This document shows, piece after piece, positions 7,201 to 8,903 of a stretch of 8,903 bases of DNA. Source of the stretch: Fimbriimonadales bacterium (GTDB taxonomy: Bacteria > Armatimonadota > Fimbriimonadia > Fimbriimonadales > GBS-DC); the NCBI GenBank assembly GCA_025060055.1, contig JANXCK010000185.1:1-8903 (forward strand). The letters run 5' to 3'. How positions within the stretch are numbered: position 1 is the stretch's first letter; every line of letters starts with the position of its first letter. Below the pieces are notes generated by a model. It saw only the letters and a program-made list of their open reading frames with translations, was not told the origin of the DNA and made no database searches. Made by a program: the position numbers and the translations under genes.

Positions 7201-7536
7201 CACCCCATCGTGCGGGTTAGTGGGGTCGTCGCGTCGCGCGTTATCGTCCACGCCCGCCCACGCAATCAACGCCAGCTGGTCGCCTGGGTTCACGGCGGGC
7301 AGCGCGACTTGGAACTGAAGGCGAGCAGGGCGCGTCGTCGGGTGTAAAAACCCTGCACGCATCGCCACGCCACCTGAGCGCACCGTTCGCGCCGACGCGA
7401 TTTGAAGCGCGTTCGACGCCTGCCCCTGCGTCCAGCGTGCCGTCAAGTCGTCCAGCACATGCACGCCGTCGGAAAAGGGTTGAGGGAACGCCAAGACAGA
7501 TGCCAGCCATGCTGCCACACACCACAGTCGCCGCAT
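4204..7536 (-). CDS. Large exported multidomain protein, beta-sandwiches plus probable alpha/alpha toroid; possible carbohydrate-active enzyme
   Basis: I do not recognise a named family for this 1110-residue protein. Residues 1-18 form a short signal peptide (MRRLWCVAAWLASVLAFP). Residues about 24-175 are a beta-sandwich of carbohydrate-binding style, ending in NYDWAYFAGAQVV. About 250-355 looks like a CARDB/NEW3-type Ig domain (LTLGETTEVLVRLRNVGAGTW). About 372-640 is a large beta domain starting LQNEQLRLIISPASSGGYAARL, reminiscent of mutarotase-like supersandwiches. About 655-1000 is helical with toroid-like texts (EQREDGSWAW, TSRHATRVGRFA, VPDLLAAAYAIHACL, WFGVAVQWNGLVYARALYRLA). A small beta domain closes the protein (1008-1108). 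A beta supersandwich before an alpha/alpha barrel is the plan of several glycosidase and lyase families, so a secreted polysaccharide-acting enzyme is plausible. I cannot assign catalytic residues. It starts 66 bases after the methyltransferase stop, with a weak ribosome binding site. Confidence 0.85.
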   Translation of the reverse strand: MRRLWCVAAWLASVLAFPQPFSDGVHVLDDLTARWTQGQASNALQIASARTVRSGGVAMRAGFLHPTTRPARLQFQVALPAVNPGDQLALIAWAGVDDNARRDDPTNPHDGVQMRLIVENQVAAEAECDTAGWQALSADLTPYAGRTISVAFEADPKRNANYDWAYFAGAQVVRLRERFALKVGRTLPPEGVLEVRGTAGDQFALDAPNHPPVRATIPPRGVVWLRYAFHGARSANLAELQPETVARVYPLQPRLRLETVAARRAVLTLGETTEVLVRLRNVGAGTWQNDRVQLSVQSLGDAEVLSRPEVEADLLPPDATVETRFRVRVGARPRLSVLMRSGAGNDAVLLTPVVALNTPSLPASGKIARAENGVGVLQNEQLRLIISPASSGGYAARLFAKQGDTWVPVASSAPLADAVLNAENAPPKPSALSVETITADAAALRLLVQGRMGLIARATLEYQLEGNRLRCTGRLVAEVNAHLYRFRFPDWRVGDGAFGDAKDEALFPGLEYLLGTERSSSAAFVAPPHEQRFAPDPYKITAPLMAVRWRNYLLSLEWDPAQGWSGVLRAPNALFASPNFLEGGANHRFALWVPSIPRWAEENTQQAREPFRFLKDDSVLLQATLVVRLDATDVAQAMEQYLQRVGTPYPPAPQRDDFGALRLTVQGLLNSFDAAQSAWRHTNTGPVFYNPEVALGLWVLGHRLFPEDMRRRRAVEQVRAAVDARPKGQHGLDVAFYVGGLPSALDEARRTVDALVKEQREDGSWAWRPETPRHALLGKAGDSSSGWTSRHATRVGRFACLSMAPDARESLLRSLRYLAKQRRPEGAQTWELPLHVPDLLAAAYAIHACLDGYLLTGESQWLAQARLWALRGTPFIYLWHTLDKPIMRGASIPAFGATWLNQQAWFGVAVQWNGLVYARALYRLATLDRTTTEPAALDWKRLADTITLCAVQQQEWVSDRRADREGFYPDAFNIPKNAEEYTWDLNPRLIAPCVAQRLGFTIEPLTQVVRVGNRLVACTAPGLQSVAWEDGTLRVQLNAPASDLPALYLLVAGVRTPVSVRLNGTPLPPVDDMDALIWQIPSPQSGWATHELGLLLRVVNPSTATVEVVD

Positions 7537-7602
7537 CAGCCCGCTGAGTTCGACAGGAAGGGCGAATTCCCTCTAAACGGTCTCCGAGCAGGCGACAGGG
7601 TG

Positions 7603-8538
7603 CTACTTTTCGTCTATACTATCGTCATCGTCGCTCAGATTGTCCACCTCATCAGTATCGTCTTCAGGCTCTTCGTTGCGCGGCTGGTAGCGCAGTGCGC
7701 GCGCGTAGTCGATGACCTCCTGCACCAAGAGTGCCATCCGATACAACCGCTCGTTTTCGGGCGCGTAGAGGCTCAAGTTCCACTGCGCAGGCGGCAGTGC
7801 TGCCAGCATCGCACGGTCGCCCTGGCACGAAGGGTAGTTATCCACGATAAAGACCGAAGTCAGTGCGTTCGCGCCGACGCCCTTGAATGCCGCCGCCTCT
7901 GGTTCCAGAATGCAGCGCACGCTGTGCTTCAGCAGGAGCCACTTGCGCACATACATCAGGTTGCGATTCGCAGCGATACCGCGCGGGGCAACGATCGCCA
8001 CCATCCCTCCAGGGCGGCACAGCTGGAAAAACCGCTCCAGAAACAGCACTTCAATCGCCACGGAGGGCTTGCGCCGCCCACGCCGAAAACGCGCGTCTTC
8101 AAACAGGGATGCCTGCTCCGAATCTTCAGGCTCTGGCTCGCGCGAGAGTTCGAAGCGATCCAGAATCTTGGGGTCGCTGACGCGATAGCCCGTGGCGGCG
8201 TAGGGCGGGTTGCCAATCACCAGGTCGTAGTTGCCTTGCCAGAACGGGTCGGGGTCATGAATCGGCAGCAGCCCATCTTGCAGATAGAGGCGCACGCGCT
8301 CCCCGTAGGGCATCAGGTTCTCGCGGGCGCGCTCCAGCGTCTCAGGGTCGATGTCGATACCTACGGCGCATGACACGCCCCGCTCCAGCGCACACTGCAA
8401 AAAGATGCCCTCGCCACAAGCAGGGTCAATCACGCGCCAGTCAGGTTGGGGGCGCACGGCTTCCAGCATAAACTCCGCCAGAGCGCGCGGCGTCCAGTAT
8501 TGCCCCAGCCGACGCTGAGTCGCGCGGGATTTAGGCAT
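7603..8538 (-). CDS. N6-adenine-type DNA methyltransferase (class I SAM-dependent), without a clear target-recognition domain
   Basis: The 311-residue protein has the motif order of N6-adenine DNA methylases. LGQYWTPRALAEFML (11-25) is the N-terminal motif X-like segment, DPACGEGIFL (38-47) is the SAM-binding motif I, VGIDIDPETLERARENL (59-75) follows it, and IGNPPYA (108-114) is the catalytic motif IV NPPY. RPGGMVAIVAPRGIA (175-189) and ILEPEAAAFKGVGANALTSVFIVD (210-233) complete the Rossmann fold. An acidic insert (134-151) follows motif IV, and the C-terminus ends in a run of Asp and Glu (289-310). No separate specificity domain of usual size is visible, so DNA sequence specificity may come from a partner; a structural RNA or protein substrate cannot be excluded. 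AGGAGG 6 bases before the ATG supports the start. It overlaps the preceding methyltransferase-like gene by 8 bases, indicating coupling. No restriction nuclease is visible here. Confidence 0.88.
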   Translation of the reverse strand: MPKSRATQRRLGQYWTPRALAEFMLEAVRPQPDWRVIDPACGEGIFLQCALERGVSCAVGIDIDPETLERARENLMPYGERVRLYLQDGLLPIHDPDPFWQGNYDLVIGNPPYAATGYRVSDPKILDRFELSREPEPEDSEQASLFEDARFRRGRRKPSVAIEVLFLERFFQLCRPGGMVAIVAPRGIAANRNLMYVRKWLLLKHSVRCILEPEAAAFKGVGANALTSVFIVDNYPSCQGDRAMLAALPPAQWNLSLYAPENERLYRMALLVQEVIDYARALRYQPRNEEPEDDTDEVDNLSDDDDSIDEK

Positions 8539-8903
8539 GGCGTGCCTCCTGAATCAGCGATACAATCGCCTCGCGGTTGACGGTCAGGTCGTAGCGGCTC
8601 AGCTCAGTTATCAGGCAGCGGTCGCCCCGACGCAGCGGAGTTTTGAGCAGTATCAGGGCATACATGCGGCTGGGGGTGTGAGGGAACAGCCCGCGCGGCA
8701 GTCCCAGCACCGCAATCGGGCGCGCCTGCCCAAACAGATGTCTGCGGAACGGCTCCGCGCTGGCGTTGCTGAGAAGTAGGCGCGGGCAGTGTGGCGCAAC
8801 GCCGACGCCAGCGCGAAGTCACCTACGCCGCGTTGGCACGCCTGCTGCAGGCGTTGGTATGCCTCGCGCAAGGGCGGCGCTGCGTTGCGAGGCGACTTCG
8901 GGC
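8531..8903 (-). pseudogene. C-terminal part of a methyltransferase-like gene, interrupted by an apparent frameshift and cut by the window edge
   Basis: Two reading frames must be joined to obtain a sensible protein. From 8901 one frame reads PKSPRNAAPPLREAYQRLQQ and on to FALASALRHTARAY, then degenerates into Cys/Arg-rich text and stops at 8653. The frame one base earlier takes over near 8770-8790 with LLLSNASAEPFRRHLFGQ, then ARPIAVLGLPRGLFPHTPSR, MYALILLKTPLRRGDRCLIT, ending at TAA 8531-8533. That frame has an in-frame TGA at 8819-8821, so it cannot extend back, and no good start codon lies between. Third-position G/C bias is strong in each frame only on its own side of the junction. The second part aligns by eye with residues about 190-250 of the neighbouring methyltransferase (RRHL...AVLGLPRGLF against RKWL...CILEPEAAAF), so it is probably a paralogous class I methyltransferase domain. 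A sequencing error would look the same. Its end overlaps the next ATG. Confidence 0.65.
8545..8550 (-). promoter_or_regulatory. Shine-Dalgarno AGGAGG for the methyltransferase
   Basis: A full AGGAGG on the minus strand, 6 bases before the ATG at 8538, lies inside the last codons of the preceding gene. It is the strongest ribosome binding site in the window and settles the methyltransferase start. The 8-base gene overlap (8531-8538) suggests translational coupling. Confidence 0.8.

Noticed and set aside
7537..7602. Intrinsic terminator or promoter between the methyltransferase and the large exported protein
   Set aside because: The 66-base gap has only 4-base complementary texts around GAATTC and no convincing -35/-10 pair, so nothing can be supported.
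7402..8373. 323-residue open frame on the plus strand, opposite the methyltransferase
   Set aside because: It lies antisense to a gene with clear DPACGEG and NPPY motifs and runs into the next gene. Its composition (His/Arg/Gln-rich) is typical of the complement of GC-rich coding DNA, and it has no recognisable domain.
8653..8871. Independent small gene starting at TTG 8871
   Set aside because: Its first half is protein-like, but its second half is Arg/Cys-rich out-of-frame text, while the other frame becomes protein-like. It is better read as the 5' part of one frameshifted gene.

Overview
The window is high-GC bacterial chromosome. It has a short plus-strand block at the left end (1-1001) and a longer minus-strand block that fills the rest. 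Two observations point to a diderm (two-membrane) bacterium: exported proteins with N-terminal signal sequences, and a periplasmic adaptor protein that carries the TolC-binding RLS tip motif. Protein style, base composition and small modular hairpin repeats between genes suggest a deep-branching thermophile-like lineage such as Armatimonadota. This placement is an impression from the text, not a demonstrated assignment.

Left block, plus strand: the C-terminal tail of an upstream protein (1-125) is translationally coupled to an exported two-domain sulfurtransferase (129-1001). A 59-base near-perfect inverted repeat (1032-1090) separates it from the convergent minus-strand block.

Right block, minus strand, in transcription order: the frameshifted tail of a methyltransferase-like gene (8903-8531); an N6-adenine-type DNA methyltransferase (8538-7603) that overlaps it by 8 bases; a 1110-residue exported multidomain protein of unknown activity, with beta-sandwich domains followed by a probable alpha/alpha toroid (7536-4204); a 342-base gene-free stretch dense with nested palindromes (3862-4203); a HlyD/MacA-type membrane fusion protein (3861-2200); and a YpdA-like FAD/NADPH oxidoreductase (about 2086-1103).

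The genes do not form one obvious pathway. The two methyltransferase-like genes look like a coupled pair. The adaptor protein has no adjacent transporter, and the oxidoreductase resembles bacillithiol disulfide reductase but lacks its conserved cysteine.

The most unusual part is 3953-4201. Two adjacent composite palindromes each have long outer arms enclosing two small hairpins. They look like a mobile non-autonomous repeat or a structured RNA. The other point needing attention is the frameshift near 8770-8790.
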